A program made the position numbers and the translations under genes. Shown piece by piece: positions 13,793-25,990 of a DNA stretch of 64,000 nt. The first letter of the stretch is position 1. The number at the start of each line of letters is the position of its first letter. The notes below the pieces were generated by a model. That model was not told where the DNA came from, ran no database searches, and was given only the letters and a program-made list of their open reading frames with translations. This DNA is from Mya arenaria. Lineage: Eukaryota > Mollusca > Bivalvia > Myida > Myidae. The DNA is taken from positions 18,034,406-18,098,405 of the forward strand of contig NC_069135.1 in NCBI RefSeq assembly GCF_026914265.1, read 5' to 3'.

Positions 13793-16060
13793 TTATATGG
13801 TGGTTTTAGGTTCTGTTGGCCACTCGTGTACTACGGTCAAATATTCCCCGTTCATAGTTGAAATCTGAGAACGATTTAAATCATCTTGTGCTACATACTC
13901 TTCCAAACTTTGATAAGTTGGCATTGAATCGTCAAAAGTTGCATTGCAAGAAATGCCTTCATCAAAAGGTACCGTCATGTATGAAACTGGGGTTATATCT
14001 TTCGTTGTGTCGCTGTTTTCTAAAAACGTGTATGAGCACATATCATCTGAAAAAATAAAATTGATATCCATATACAAAATTGCATTGTATTGTTTGAAGT
14101 GATACAATTATGCGAGTGCTGAATGTCTGATGACCCCCATTGTGTTTGGTATCTCTTTAGAGAGGTTAATGTGTAACTGTATCAACAATCTTGTTATCTT
14201 ACATTTAACGAGTTATCCCGTAACTGCTATCATCTTATTTTTAAGTTTTATTTCTTCAACCATTGTATGCTTTACAAAAAAATGAAAACCCTCGGTCAAA
14301 TTACAACATCACCATTTAGGTTGTTCTATTGCAAGGTAAAATGTAACAAGTATACACTGCCATATGAAAATATGATAATTAACAAAAACAGCACGCATTA
14401 CTAACTTAAAACTATACCAATGTTCAGATTTGTTCCTGTATTTTCAAATGTATGAGAATTGTTTAAATGTAAGACAGAAAACCTTCAATGATTTCTGCGT
14501 AAGCGTCACTATTTATTTCACCAACGAAAATAACGTCTCTTGAACGTCTTGTTCTGTACAGTGAAGGGACGTACCTGTATTGTGTCAGAGAACATGGAGA
14601 TTAGATAAGTATTCTGAGCATTTATACAGTGATACAATATTATAATATAATACACAAAGATTTCATAATCAACATAAAGACTATACAGATTAAATTAAAC
14701 AGAGATAAAATAGATAAAATAGACTTCATACTGTTTCCTCTTTTTCTTTATACAGTTGAAAACCAACGGCGTAACAATGCCCATTGTAAATATGATACAG
14801 GCTATGGGTACGCCAACAACCAGTAGATAAGTTTTTACGCCCCACTTGTCACTTCGACTGATGTTTTGTACTGTAATAATGTAATGAAAAGTATTACTAC
14901 TTAACAAGCCTTCGATTATGAAACCATAAATTTATACTAATCAAATACTCGTCATGATTTTAACCTTCGATCTTTCCTAGGAAGGGTTTACACTTTTTTT
15001 TTCATTAAAATAATATGGACTCTGTATATTGTTTAAAACTTCGATACACTTAATATTTACGCATCAAATTACTTGATATAACATTTATATGAAAAAGATG
15101 ATATTCTTAAAAAACACATCCACGTCTCTTGTTCACAAATGTTGTGCGAACATCCTTGGCATATCTGTGTACAGTCTACACCATAATAACCATCCTCACA
15201 CCCATGCAGACAGTATCCGCATTGACGATCACAAATTTTGTCGCTTTCATTAAATTAAGATTGAAGCGAAATGTTACAATATGGTCCATAAAACGAGTTC
15301 TCGCATTGTAACTCGCAAAACATGTACCGTCTTTGGCTATTATCATACCTGTACCGTTTACATTTTTGCAAGTCTTAGTACAGTTAGTCAAGCAACGGTC
15401 ATCCCCAAATCGAGACTTCGTACAGTTCTGTGATTCACAAATGCCATCTGTTTGTCTACATGAATGACAACCCTCATCACAAAGTTTGTTACAATTGTTT
15501 GACCAACGCCCTACAACACACCCACGCGTACAGGACCCGTTGACAGGGTCACATTGACCGCCCATACACGAGCTTGGGCAATCAACACACAGCCAAGCTT
15601 TCGTGCGGTCGGGGAACATCCCTGCCCTACATTGATCACACATTCCGCGCCAATCTCTCGGATTGCCTTCTGTACCAAACGACAAACAACGTTTACAGTT
15701 GGGGTCATAGGTTGTGCACAGCTTATCACACCGTCTCCCAAAAAACCCATCCTTGCATCCAACAAGACATTCTCCTTCAGAGGTGCAATAATCTCTTTTA
15801 CAATTAACGCTACATCTACAACACGTTCCATTAACAGGATAGTACCACAGATCTGTGCAATATGAACAAGCAGAGTTACTGCATCTTGTCTTAGAACATT
15901 CACAATTACTATCGGGGCTTCCCATGCCGTATTTGCAAGAAATGCACGTTCCATTTTGATCCCTGTTGCACGGCTCATTTACATCCACGTTACTTTGCTT
16001 ATGATTGCTGCTTGTAACAGTTAAAGGTATAATAACTACATATGCAACGTAAATCAGCAT
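13793..16060 (-). CDS. EGF-repeat scavenger-type receptor, copy 1 (probably shortened)
   Basis: Single-pass type I membrane receptor resembling the MEGF10/scavenger receptor class F group. The EGF exon starts at 16060 with a hydrophobic signal peptide (MLIYVAYVVIIPLTVTSS) and about five Cys-rich EGF/laminin-type repeats. The part matching the last repeats of copy 2 is broken: a frameshift near 15315, an in-frame stop in the homologous frame near 15250, and no GT donor at the old exon end near 15110. However, ACAG|GTATGA at 15349/15348 is a strong donor in the right phase. Proposed exons: 15349-16060, 14732-14870 (transmembrane, about residues 252-275, then KKKRK), 14483-14574, 13793-14046. 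Total 1197 nt, 398 residues. The tail has VSYMTV (ITIM-like), DAYAEI, TYQSL and GEYLTV and ends TTI, a possible PDZ ligand. It may instead be a partial pseudogene. Confidence 0.75.
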
Positions 16061-16675
16061 AGCTTCTCAACACGCTCTACCTTTTCAATTTTAAGAAAGA
16101 ACCGTTTCATTAACTTCACTTAAATTTTCCTGATTATTAACTTCCAATAATTCAAGAAATGTCACTTTTGTGCATGGATGTTGATTGATTATATATCAGA
16201 TTATAAAAAACCTGCAATAGTTGACTGAATGAATTGAACCTTCCTTTTTTATGACAGAAAATGTACGGATGTATTTGGCATTTCAAACAATGCAACAAGA
16301 AACTTTGAACAATTGTAAGTGATGAGTTCTCACGCCTTATTTCCGATCAGCCATCACCATTCTCTTGAATTGATCAATGTTCAGATTATTGAACCTTTTG
16401 CTTTATCGCATAACACACATACACACTTATCCTCGGTACCTAAAACAATAACGATGCTTTAACATCAAATAATAAAAGACATGTTTAATTAAGCTGACGT
16501 ACGCCCTTACCAACACACAATAGCAACATAGTATATATTTATTGAATGAAATGTTTGTCAGTAGTGTTACATGTATATTCATTTTAGATTCAGTTCTAAA
16601 TTGTTTCATGATCTAGTTTCATTGTTAGGTGACCTAGATTCATTTATCTTAACTATTTTGTTCCCTATTATATTT
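16061..16675. other. 5' flank of receptor copy 1
   Basis: Upstream region that aligns partly with 37390-37700 upstream of receptor copy 2, for example CTTATTTCCG(A/G)TCAG. It presumably holds the promoter and 5' UTR; no element can be placed with confidence. Confidence 0.4.
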
Positions 16676-16800
16676 TTAGAATGTTGGCCACTTGTGTTCT
16701 GCGTTTATATACTCCCCATTAACAGCTGAAATCTGAGAAAGAACGATAACATCTTGTACTCCTTTCTCGTCAAAGCTTTGTTAAGTTGTAATTAAATTAT
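16676..16800 (-). pseudogene. Fragment of a receptor last exon
   Basis: About 120 bp on the minus strand resemble the end of the receptor cytoplasmic exon. The stretch that reads ISTMNGEYLTVVHEWPT in copies 1 and 2 appears here in decayed form, with AATGGGGAGTATAT followed by CACAAGTGGCCAACA. It lies upstream of receptor copy 1 and no other exons were found with it. It is best explained as debris of a further receptor copy. Confidence 0.65.
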
Positions 16801-18990
16801 AGTGGTGGAAATATTCGTAAAAATATGCAAGAGAGCGTGGAAAACAGTGATCTTTGCACTCCTCCTGGAACCACAAAGACAATCTGCTGGTACTTCATTG
16901 AGATCAGACTATAGATTAAGTGTCATGTAAGCCAATGCCTAGGTTTCAACAAATATGTTCGTACCGTGGTTTAGTGCACAGATGTGTCATTGAGCAACTA
17001 GATTCAATTTACTAGCACTTGTGTGTGAACATTCTTCTACTTAGATCTCAACGAGTTGTTCTAGAGAAGATTACGGGTACTAATGTCTGCGACAACGGTG
17101 CTACAGAAAGTAATAAGGTACTTTAAAGGGAAGATTATTATAAAAGTATAGTATTATATACATGTTGACATCTCATTTTGCCGCGCAATGTATGTTCCCA
17201 ACGCAACCAATGACAACTTATTTTAATTCGATTCGGATTAAAATTATAGCTTAAAGTTTCACATGCAGTAAAATCCCTTTTAACGTCTTAGACCAAAGAT
17301 ATAATGTTCATATTTTTCACTTATTTAGAAATGAAATAAGAGGTCATTATGACATCTTTCTTTGTTTCCTTTGTACACCAAGAAGTGAGTGACATATGAC
17401 TCAAAAATTGAGCCCTCACCGTTCTTTGCATGCTCTCGATGAAATAGATCAGCAAGATTCTGTTAAATTCTGATGAAAGACATCAAGCATATCTTATGCT
17501 TCGAGGCTGAAAGACCATTGTGCAAGCCATATTTGCACTAGTGCATTAAATCGTATGCACCGAAAACAAAATGTGCATGTACACCAGTTATATATGCAAC
17601 ACTTGTTTTCAAAGATGTTTAATTTAGATCTTTTTCTCGATATTCGATTTTAATTTGTTTTTGTAGCAAAATAAATTTTGCAAAAATGCATTCTTTTTGG
17701 TTCCTGTTTAATCTAACACAATATACATACTTGCTGTGTTCTCCACCGTTATAAAAGTGCCACCACCTGCATCTTTTAATGTCTTCAAGAACAAAAAAAT
17801 AATCTTATGCTACAGGTGGTTTTGCAAATCGGTTGCCTCTTTGCCTCTTTTCCAACATAGTGTATCTGCCCGTATCATTAGAAGTACTAGAATGAAACCT
17901 TTACGATGTATACTGATGTTTTTGCGTTGATGCTGTTCAGTCTCAACACAATGGCAGGTGCAATAGTTCAATAATTTGTTGGATACTTTAATCAAGAGAA
18001 ATTACACATAATTTTTTAAAAGAACCTTTCACACGACATGCCAAATGAAAATAAGTCAAAGGACCAAACACAAATAGTTTTATTTATTAAGATGTAAGAA
18101 AGGAAATTAGTGATCGTAATCGATAAAATAGTCAATATTCACCAAACATTGCAGACAGTCACATTCCATAATATTCGATTTTCATAGAATGGTATTATAT
18201 TTCTTGCGTATAACTTCAGTTGTTGATAAAATGTTATCTATCAAAAATGTTTGCATTAACGAACAAAATTATTGACCTTCATTTGTTTTATTATCCTGTC
18301 ATTACATTTGAGACCATTTCAATAATGCATACTTAGGAGCTACATAAATTAAGGAACAGTTGACAGAATTTAAAAACTTATGAAATGTAGTACATCTGTG
18401 TAATATTAAAAGAAAACATAATTATTGGACCACACTCACAACAAGGAACGACAAGTGATTCATTTTAATCGTTTTACTATTGATGCAATTATTACAGACC
18501 TCGAACTTCATTGTCCTGTATTTAAAATCGGTAAAACGTTCTTTACACTGTTTACCACATATGTAAAATGACAGAGAAGGATAGAGGTATGAAGCTTAGC
18601 CATATCCTCAATCCATACTTTTTATTCATGTCATTTATGTATTTGCTTTTTGTACTTATACACAATAAATATTGCTTAAAATAAGTGATTGATAAACAAA
18701 AAATGATACATTTATAGCAATAGTTCTTGAGGAAATACATTTTCAATTATTTCCGATTTGATGATCGATTATGGTTGTCCGTTTCGATTCGAGTATCGAT
18801 TATGAAACATATTCGATTATCCAACAATAGTTATTGGTACATCAGCATCTGAAGTCCAAAGTCTGCATAACTATACTACGCTTCGATATAAAATGGGCGC
18901 TTGCCTTTGCAAAATGCAATGTTGTTGTTTGTTGTGTTTTTTCGTAATTGTCAGTTATTTTAACAAGAGCAGTGCGGGATGAACGATAAC
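16801..18990. other. Spacer at the end of unit 1, no gene seen
   Basis: About 2.2 kb of AT-rich DNA between the receptor fragment and the unit 2 minisatellite. No coding exon or recognisable transposon found. Confidence 0.5.
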
Positions 18991-18996
18991 ACGAAC

Positions 18997-19405
18997 ATAA
19001 TGTACAAAGTGATTCCCCTGAATGCATTTATGGTGTTAAGTATGTACATAGTAATTCCCCTGAATGCATTTATAGTGTTTAGTATGTACATAGTGATTCC
19101 CCTACATGCATTTATAGTGTTTACTATGTACATAGTGATTCCCCTGAATGCATTTATAGTGTTTAGTATGTACATAGTGATTCCCCTGAATGCATTTATA
19201 GTGTTTAGTATGTACATAGTGATTCCCCTACATGCATTTATAGTGTTTACTATGTACATAGTGATTGACCTGAATGCATTTATAGTGTTAATAGTGTACA
19301 TAGTGACTCTCCTGAATGCATTTATGTTGTTAATATGTACATTGTAATTCGCCTGAATAGATGTATATTGCTTATATATACATAGTGATTCCCCTGAATG
19401 TAATA
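18997..19405. repeat. 42-bp minisatellite
   Basis: About nine to ten units starting CCTGAATGCATTTATAGTG and containing TATGTACATAGTGATTCC; copies at 19143 and 19185 are 42 bp apart. Same family as 1-420. The 42-bp period is a multiple of three, so open frames appear on both strands; they are artefacts. Confidence 0.95.
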
Positions 19406-21349
19406 ATACTCAATATGTTAAGTGACGTATGCCGGTCGTTATGACAAACACAGTGATTTTGTCTGATTCTTCTGAACAGAATCATTTGAACAGTGGTTTT
19501 TATAACACAATCCCACTGAAGCCTGCGCTGCTGAACAAACTGAGTATTGACCTTCCGTTTTTGTAAATGGCAATCTAAATAAATAGAAACTGCTAGTTTC
19601 ATATTTTGTTCTACTTTCTCTTTTTGTGTTTAGAAAGTCATTTAAGTAAGGGTGCATTGACGTTCAGGTTAGCTGTAAAATGGCATGTCCCTTTCTTCTG
19701 TTCAGCAAAGGATCGAAACAGATATGTCACACTTGTAAAACGACCTAGGTAATAAGAACAACAACTATCCATGCATATCAATGTTTGTATAAAGATGTAT
19801 GCACAATATGATTATAAATCGGAATATGTAAATACTTGTATACACTAAATATATATTATACATATAATGCAACATGATACATGAGAAATTCAATTCGTTA
19901 ATTATACTTTAAACTTTAACACAACCATTCGTTATGCAAACAGTAAACATTTGAAAATTTGCCAACAAATAACCCTAAATTGTAAAGAAAATAGAGCACG
20001 AAAGGTGTCTCACGGTTAAGAATATAACAGAAAAAATACCCTTCAATTTTCAAGTTATTGACAATAACTTCAATTTCGGGTTTATGTTTAAACATTTTGC
20101 TACTGAGCATGTTTCTGTAGCTTTTTGCATATATATTATTAACTAATTACCAAAGATAAAACCATGAAAAACATACATCCTTTGCAACATGCTTTGGGAT
20201 AAACAGTAGTTAAGCAAATCTGACAACACAAGGTTTTATCTGAGTTTTTATCAAAAGCCATTTACATTTTATTTCACAATTAACAATGTGATAAGATTTC
20301 CGGGTTATATATCTTCCAATAAGAAAGACATTCAATATTTTAGTGAAACATATTGATTAAAATTCATTTCCTGGCTACAAAGTGCAAATCTAATTCTTAA
20401 AATGGATACAATTACCACAAAGCCACATGGCAATATTGAATTTGTTCTCTCGACTATTTTTACACAAAAACATATACATTTTGTAAATCGGTATTAATTC
20501 TCGTAAAATCTAATCAACTTTTAATTACACCTAATTCTGTTGCAACATATCTTTGTTTTGTCCATGCTTTATTAAACCTCAAACAAAAACTATGATTTGT
20601 TTTATGTTTTGGTCGTTTAAGCGACTGAAAACTGTTGAAGGTCCTTAATCAATAAAATGAACATACACCTATAAACTGTTAGGTAGACAAACCACACCAG
20701 AACTATAGGTCCGACTGAGATATAATATCACTAATGTCAGACAATACACATCGATCAGTGATAGTAATCAGACCTTAAGAAATAATGTCATGAGTAAAGA
20801 TTTAACAACAGTCATACATATATAAACGCCTTTATGATTTTATGGAAGTGCTCAACTATGGATGTCCTCAATACTGAATTAATTAAGGCAAGGTTTATGG
20901 ATTTAACTTGTTCATGATAGCGCTTCATGTGAAATTGACAAGTGTGCCCCCCTTTGTGCACACAGAATTGGCACAAGAAACAAAAGATCAGTCTTCAAAT
21001 TTAATTTCTGATGAGTTAACCTTCACGATTTAAAATTGCTAATACTTTCTGTAGCTGAGAATGTTTTGTTATCAACTACATACATTTGTAAAACATAATT
21101 GTAATGTCGTATACCATTGGTTATTTGATGTGACCCTAATTCAATCATGGCGCAAGATCAACATAAAACAAAAATTTCATAACCCCTTGTGTGTTATATA
21201 ATTTGAAAGTGGGAATACATGGACCAGTCAACCTTTTGTATAATGAAAGGATTATAGTGTTGCCTTTTGTCCATTTTATGTCAATTTACAAACAACCGTA
21301 AGTCACACACAACCTTTCCATAAACATACACTCAAAAGACGAACGGGCA
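19406..21349. other. Downstream flank of USP copy B, no gene seen
   Basis: Noncoding and collinear by eye with 716-2420, with small insertions. No exon recognised. No AATAAA was found on the gene strand in the first 150 bp past the stop, unlike copy A. Confidence 0.55.
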
Positions 21350-24300
21350 CTATCGGTGAAGGGTGCTAGTCCTAACAACGAGAACGGGCACGTGCGAGTG
21401 GTGGATGATGTAATCGCTGACGGAGCCGAGCAATGTTCTCCGGACTGTTCCGAATCCACGCGTGCCGGTGACCACGAGCTCACACTTCTCTTCCTCTGCG
21501 ATTTTGCAAACAACCTCGCCTGGCTTCCCTTGACCAGTCCGGAACTTGCCTGTCAGCTGTTTGGAAAAAAACACACACTTAAATACCTAATTATTTGAAA
21601 ATAGAAGGGAAGACAAATATTGCGAAAAGTAATGATTTAAAAGGCTCGTACGCGTAGCTATCAGTTCTCGTCACCTTTTATTAAATGAAATTGTTATCAC
21701 ATTTTCGCCACTAGATCTAATAATGGTCACTTGAATATCGTTTTTGTTCCGGCTTACCTTACTTTTCTGTACAATTTCCTTGTACTTGTTCTCTAGAGCT
21801 GTCACTTTCTTTGTTAGCTCCTTCAGTAGCTGATCAACAACAACCGGGCCTAGGGAGAAATAGAACCAATGATGTATTAGAAACCTTGCAAAAAAGTACT
21901 ATCATAATATTTCATATTTATCAATAGCAGATACAAAAAGGCAAGCCAAGTTTGAACTGATCTTCGAAATTCAAGTATTAAAGACAAAATGTCACACTAA
22001 AACACATCCCGAATTCAATTTGAAGACAGTTTACTTGAATTGTGAACCGATTTTAAATCAGTTTAAGCTACAGTTTTCTTTTATGTTTACATTTTCACAA
22101 CATTTGTACAATGCAAACCTACTGGCCATGGAGAAATCATACAGTTCTGGAGTGTGTATAAGCACGACATAGTCATCTGGCCGCATCACGTTGTCAAAGT
22201 ACCCTGAAACAATCACGGGAAACATGACCAGCACACGCACATATCAAGACTTGGCACATACGTTATTACCAGCAGCTAGAATGACGCTGATTATCCACAA
22301 AAATATTTAATCTGGTTTGCGTTTAATTGGGGGGGGGGGGGTTTACTACAGCAGATTGTTCATTGATTAATGCCAGGCAGCTTGCTGCTGTGTGTTTTTA
22401 TTTTGTTACACGGCCTTCATTGCTGTAATAAGCTTTCAAAATGGTTGGAAAATCCAATTCACGAGCTTTTGTTTAGAGAATGCGAGCATTTTGGTGTTCC
22501 CCAAGTTACAGCAATAATTCAGATTTTGCTGATCAGCTGCCCAATTGTGATGCCGTTCCAATGCAATTCAAATGTTGAAATAATAATCATGGAAAACTAA
22601 TTAAGATCGTACCATGGAAAGACATAAGCTATTAAGATCTGAACTATTCTATACTGTACTGAGAATTTATTTCTGGCCCTTGGCACGTTGTTATTTTACA
22701 GAGGTACTGACGATTACATTGTGTATTAATAACAAAAACGCGTTAAACAATTTATAAAATACCAGCTTGGTTTAGTTAGCCGGTTTGTTTTGATTTCTAT
22801 TAGGATCCCGGCACTATGGCCGTATTCATAAAGTATTTGAGGTTCAATTTTTCGCTTAGGAAGATATCTTTCAAATTCGCTCAATAAGAATATGAACATA
22901 TCTAGTCAGGATTCTAAATTGTGAATAATTACAATGATGAGAAGAAGAAGAAGATATTGCTGAGTTTGTCTACCACGTAAATTAAAAAATAACAGCGATT
23001 TGTAATTTTGTACTGATCACGGGATTTTCACATGCTAAATATACACACTTTAAATAGGGAAACCCTTATGTGCTTAACTGTCAAGCTTTGCTTAGACAGC
23101 GACGAAATATTATTTTTATCATGTCAATGATGTTTAAATAAAACAGTTTTATAGGCCTTATACTAGCTTGTAATTTCACTCCTAGGCTTGTTTTGAGAAA
23201 TACAGTTTTTGCCAATTTTGGGACCATCTTGTGTCTAGTCCCGTCAATACATCCCGCGATAGCATTATATATTTTTATTTTTAAACACGCATGCAGGCAC
23301 GCACAAACGCAAGATATATGCCGAAAGATAAAAATTATAAATATAAAAATAAGATTTCCAAAATGCACACGCAAATCATTGAATATACGTATTACATTAA
23401 ACAACACAGAGTGATACGCGTTATATATATAAAAAATGTAAATATTGAAAGGTCCATAAAAGAAGCATAAAAGCTTTCAACACAAGTGTGATTTTAATAT
23501 ATTTTATTGGGTACTGCAATGTCAGACGCGCTATACAATGTGCACAAATGGCTTTCAAAAAGCTCGAAATCTAACAAAACCTTAACTGTTCTATGAGCGC
23601 TAATGTTTGATAAAAATTGGCAACTGAATATGTCCATGTAAATTACATCTTCTAGTTTGGTCTCATCTATGAATGTCAAACACGAAAAAACAAAGCTGTC
23701 ATTATACCTCTCACTGCACGGCTTTTGCAGGGAATGTAACTTAATTATTATCGAATCTAGACAGGAGCAATGACAATAAAAAGAGATATTTCTCTGAACA
23801 AACAGCGAAACGTTATCCTTCAAGAAGGTTACTGAATTACATTCCTCTTAATGGACGTCCACTCGCTCAGGAAGTCGGGCTTTTACCCTGTATTCCGGTT
23901 TGGTCGGCGTAATAGCTACATATTCTGGTAATCAAAACTGATTATGATAAACAGTAATCAGAAATCGGTTATTAAACCATGAATAATATACCCATATAAT
24001 ATTTTTACAATATGTCCGATTTAGATTACATTGATCTGAGTAAGACATATTGAAGACTCATAGACACAGACAAGACGATTGTGTTAGTTTGAACGTAAAT
24101 ATTATTACACTTTACATTATTGCTTAATCTGAATATATTTTTAGTGTGATACTAATTTCTTGTCCTTGTGTATGTTGTTTATTATTATTCGCTTCAATTC
24201 CCTTCGATTATATTTTCTATAAAGACGGTAAATATTTTTCCCGGAACCTATTGAAATCAAATGAAACTAATTAAGAAGTATTGCGTCCTCATACAAGGAA

Positions 24301-24978
24301 CTCAATTTCTTAGCATAACATGCCAGATTTAATCTGATAATTGTTTCTTAGAATATCTATTAATGTCTTTAAATATGACCACGATCCACGGCCAAAGATT
24401 TAGATCGTAAGTAAACTATTTTAGTTTGTTAAATTCTGAATGCTTTGATACTGTCACATCGCCAAAAGCACACGGGATAGAAGTAAACTCTTGTTATACT
24501 TTCCTAGCTTAAAAATACTTGACACACAATTTGCGTCTGCCACCTGTGGTCAAATCAATGATTTCGCTACAAAATGTTCATTATATATAAGATCTACCAA
24601 GAGCCATCCTATAATGCACGCTTTTTTCCAGGGAATGTGATTGCAAGCAAGCCTTTAGTGAGACTAAGTGGTTTCTTGAGTCATATAAAGATCAATATGA
24701 TACTTTTACTATCTTTTTAAGTAGACATGAGTTTTATCAATTGAAACACGTATCTTCGTATTTTGTTGTCTAGCATAAACAAATCGAGTGACTAAAAACA
24801 CTGGGAAAAGAATATTTGTCTGAAAGCCGGTAGGACCCCGGAGACTCACGATGAAAAAGGTTGTTGCTTTCAAACGAAAGTACTCACATTGAAGTGCCTG
24901 TTCTGAATGTTCACTTTCGTCAATACCAAAGGCAACCTTCCTTTTATGGTTTTTACTGTCCAATTGTTGTTCTGCCAT
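21350..24978 (-). CDS. Universal stress protein (UspA-type), copy B
   Basis: Small cytosolic nucleotide-binding USP-fold protein of 156 residues. Exons: 24888-24978 (MAEQQLDSKNHKRKVAFGID...), 22123-22203 (YFDNVMRPDDYVVLIH), 21758-21849 (PVVVDQLLKELTKKV) and 21350-21556. All junctions are GT-AG, with split codons for Trp (exon 1/2) and Ser (exon 2/3). Exon 1 has the first beta strand with the FGIDESEHS motif. Exon 4 has the complete ATP-binding signature G-x2-G-x9-G-S (GTRGFGTVRRTLLGS) and the conserved YIIHHSHVPVLVV strand. The length is typical of eukaryotic USPs. The start is the first ATG, conserved in all copies. Stress-related nucleotide binding is family knowledge; its ligand is not known from sequence. 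Confidence 0.92.
22460..22613. other. Conserved block in USP intron 1 (copy B)
   Basis: Partner of 3510-3662, about 98 percent identical by eye. It lies about 260 bp inside intron 1, next to exon 2. Possible regulatory element or gene-conversion tract. Confidence 0.5.
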
Positions 24979-25195
24979 ATTTCCTCAGTTTAATATCCTA
25001 GCTAATAGCAAACACGATACCACTAGGCACAGTCGTTCTAAGAATGTCCAATGATGCTTTGTGGGATGCTGACTGCTCACTGATATCTTGTATTAAGAGT
25101 CCAACGAAAGTTCTTGCCCGATTAAACAGCTCTGTGGTGATTTTAAACATACGATGTGGTCGAATCGTCTTCGCTGTGCATATTCAAATAGATTG
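24979..25195 (-). promoter_or_regulatory. USP copy B 5' UTR and promoter block
   Basis: Conserved with the regions upstream of copies A and C. On the gene strand 25113-25106 reads GAACTTTC, a GAAnnTTC heat-shock-element-like core. The conserved stretch ends at the GT microsatellite. Confidence 0.45.
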
Positions 25196-25214
25196 TGCGT
25201 GTGTACGTGCGTGT

Positions 25215-25258
<44 letters not shown>
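25196..25258. repeat. (GT)n microsatellite
   Basis: GT/GC-rich start, then about 19 uninterrupted GT dinucleotides. Confidence 0.95.
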
Positions 25259-25639
25259 GTTTGGTATGTTATGTAAGATTATATCCCATGCCAACTGTAC
25301 TAACTGACCATTACAACAACATGCGATATTAATTTTACCACGATGCTGCATGTACGCAACTATTATATTTTGTATTTGTATATTCTATTTCAGCAAACAA
25401 TGCAGATGAAACATCTTCTTTTTAATTCAGTCATTTTGTGTATATCTTAGTGAGCCTTTGCACTTGTTCAATGTTTTCAAATGCCCAGGCATTATTAATG
25501 AGAAATGGGGTGTCAGTGTTTTATCCGATGGTTTTGGGTTCTGGAGAGAGTGTTCGCCTCCTGATAAGGTGATCTCGAAGGTACCATTTATCGCTCCCAA
25601 TTACGTTTATGCTGATTCTGGACTGAAAGGTGAGAAAAT
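25259..25639. other. Spacer shared with unit 1
   Basis: Noncoding; about 25440-25600 aligns with 6030-6230. No exon seen. Confidence 0.45.
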
Positions 25640-25990
25640 TGGCTAATTTAGCTGACCTTAGGTTAATTAATAGACACCAACAAGTATATGAATGAAATGA
25701 CTTCGTTGTGGAAAGGCGAGAAGAACGGCTCATCTGGCTGACTCTCAGTTTATATCACATACCTTGTCAAATACTTGAACGGAATGACAATTGGGGGGAA
25801 AGTCGAGAAGGATAGCATGTCTATGTGGCTATCTCAGACATTGCCAAATGCACCAATGGGATGAAAATCAGGTGGACAGGTGATGATAATGGTCCATTAA
25901 GCTGACCCCCATTTTATAACACAGACATTGCCCAATATTTAAATCGAATGAAACCTAGTGAAATTGTTCATAGGGAAATGAATGGAAACA
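25640..25990. repeat. Decayed 87-bp repeat units
   Basis: Three to four degenerate units recognisable by CTGACTCTCAGTTTATATCACA and related steps. They are collinear with the array at 6831-7790, which is much longer. Confidence 0.6.

Noticed and set aside
15511-15978. 155-codon minus-strand frame and several plus-strand frames within receptor copy 1
   Set aside because: They are shadow frames of the Cys-rich EGF exon; the same shadows appear in copy 2.
18960-19347. Repeat proteins (MYIVIPLNAF / MYILNTINAF) on both strands
   Set aside because: They arise from a 42-bp minisatellite; open frames on both strands are expected.
23494-23823. 109-codon minus-strand frame in intron 1 of USP copy B
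   Set aside because: Part of it aligns with the intron of copy C at about 46550-46740, where the frame is not kept.
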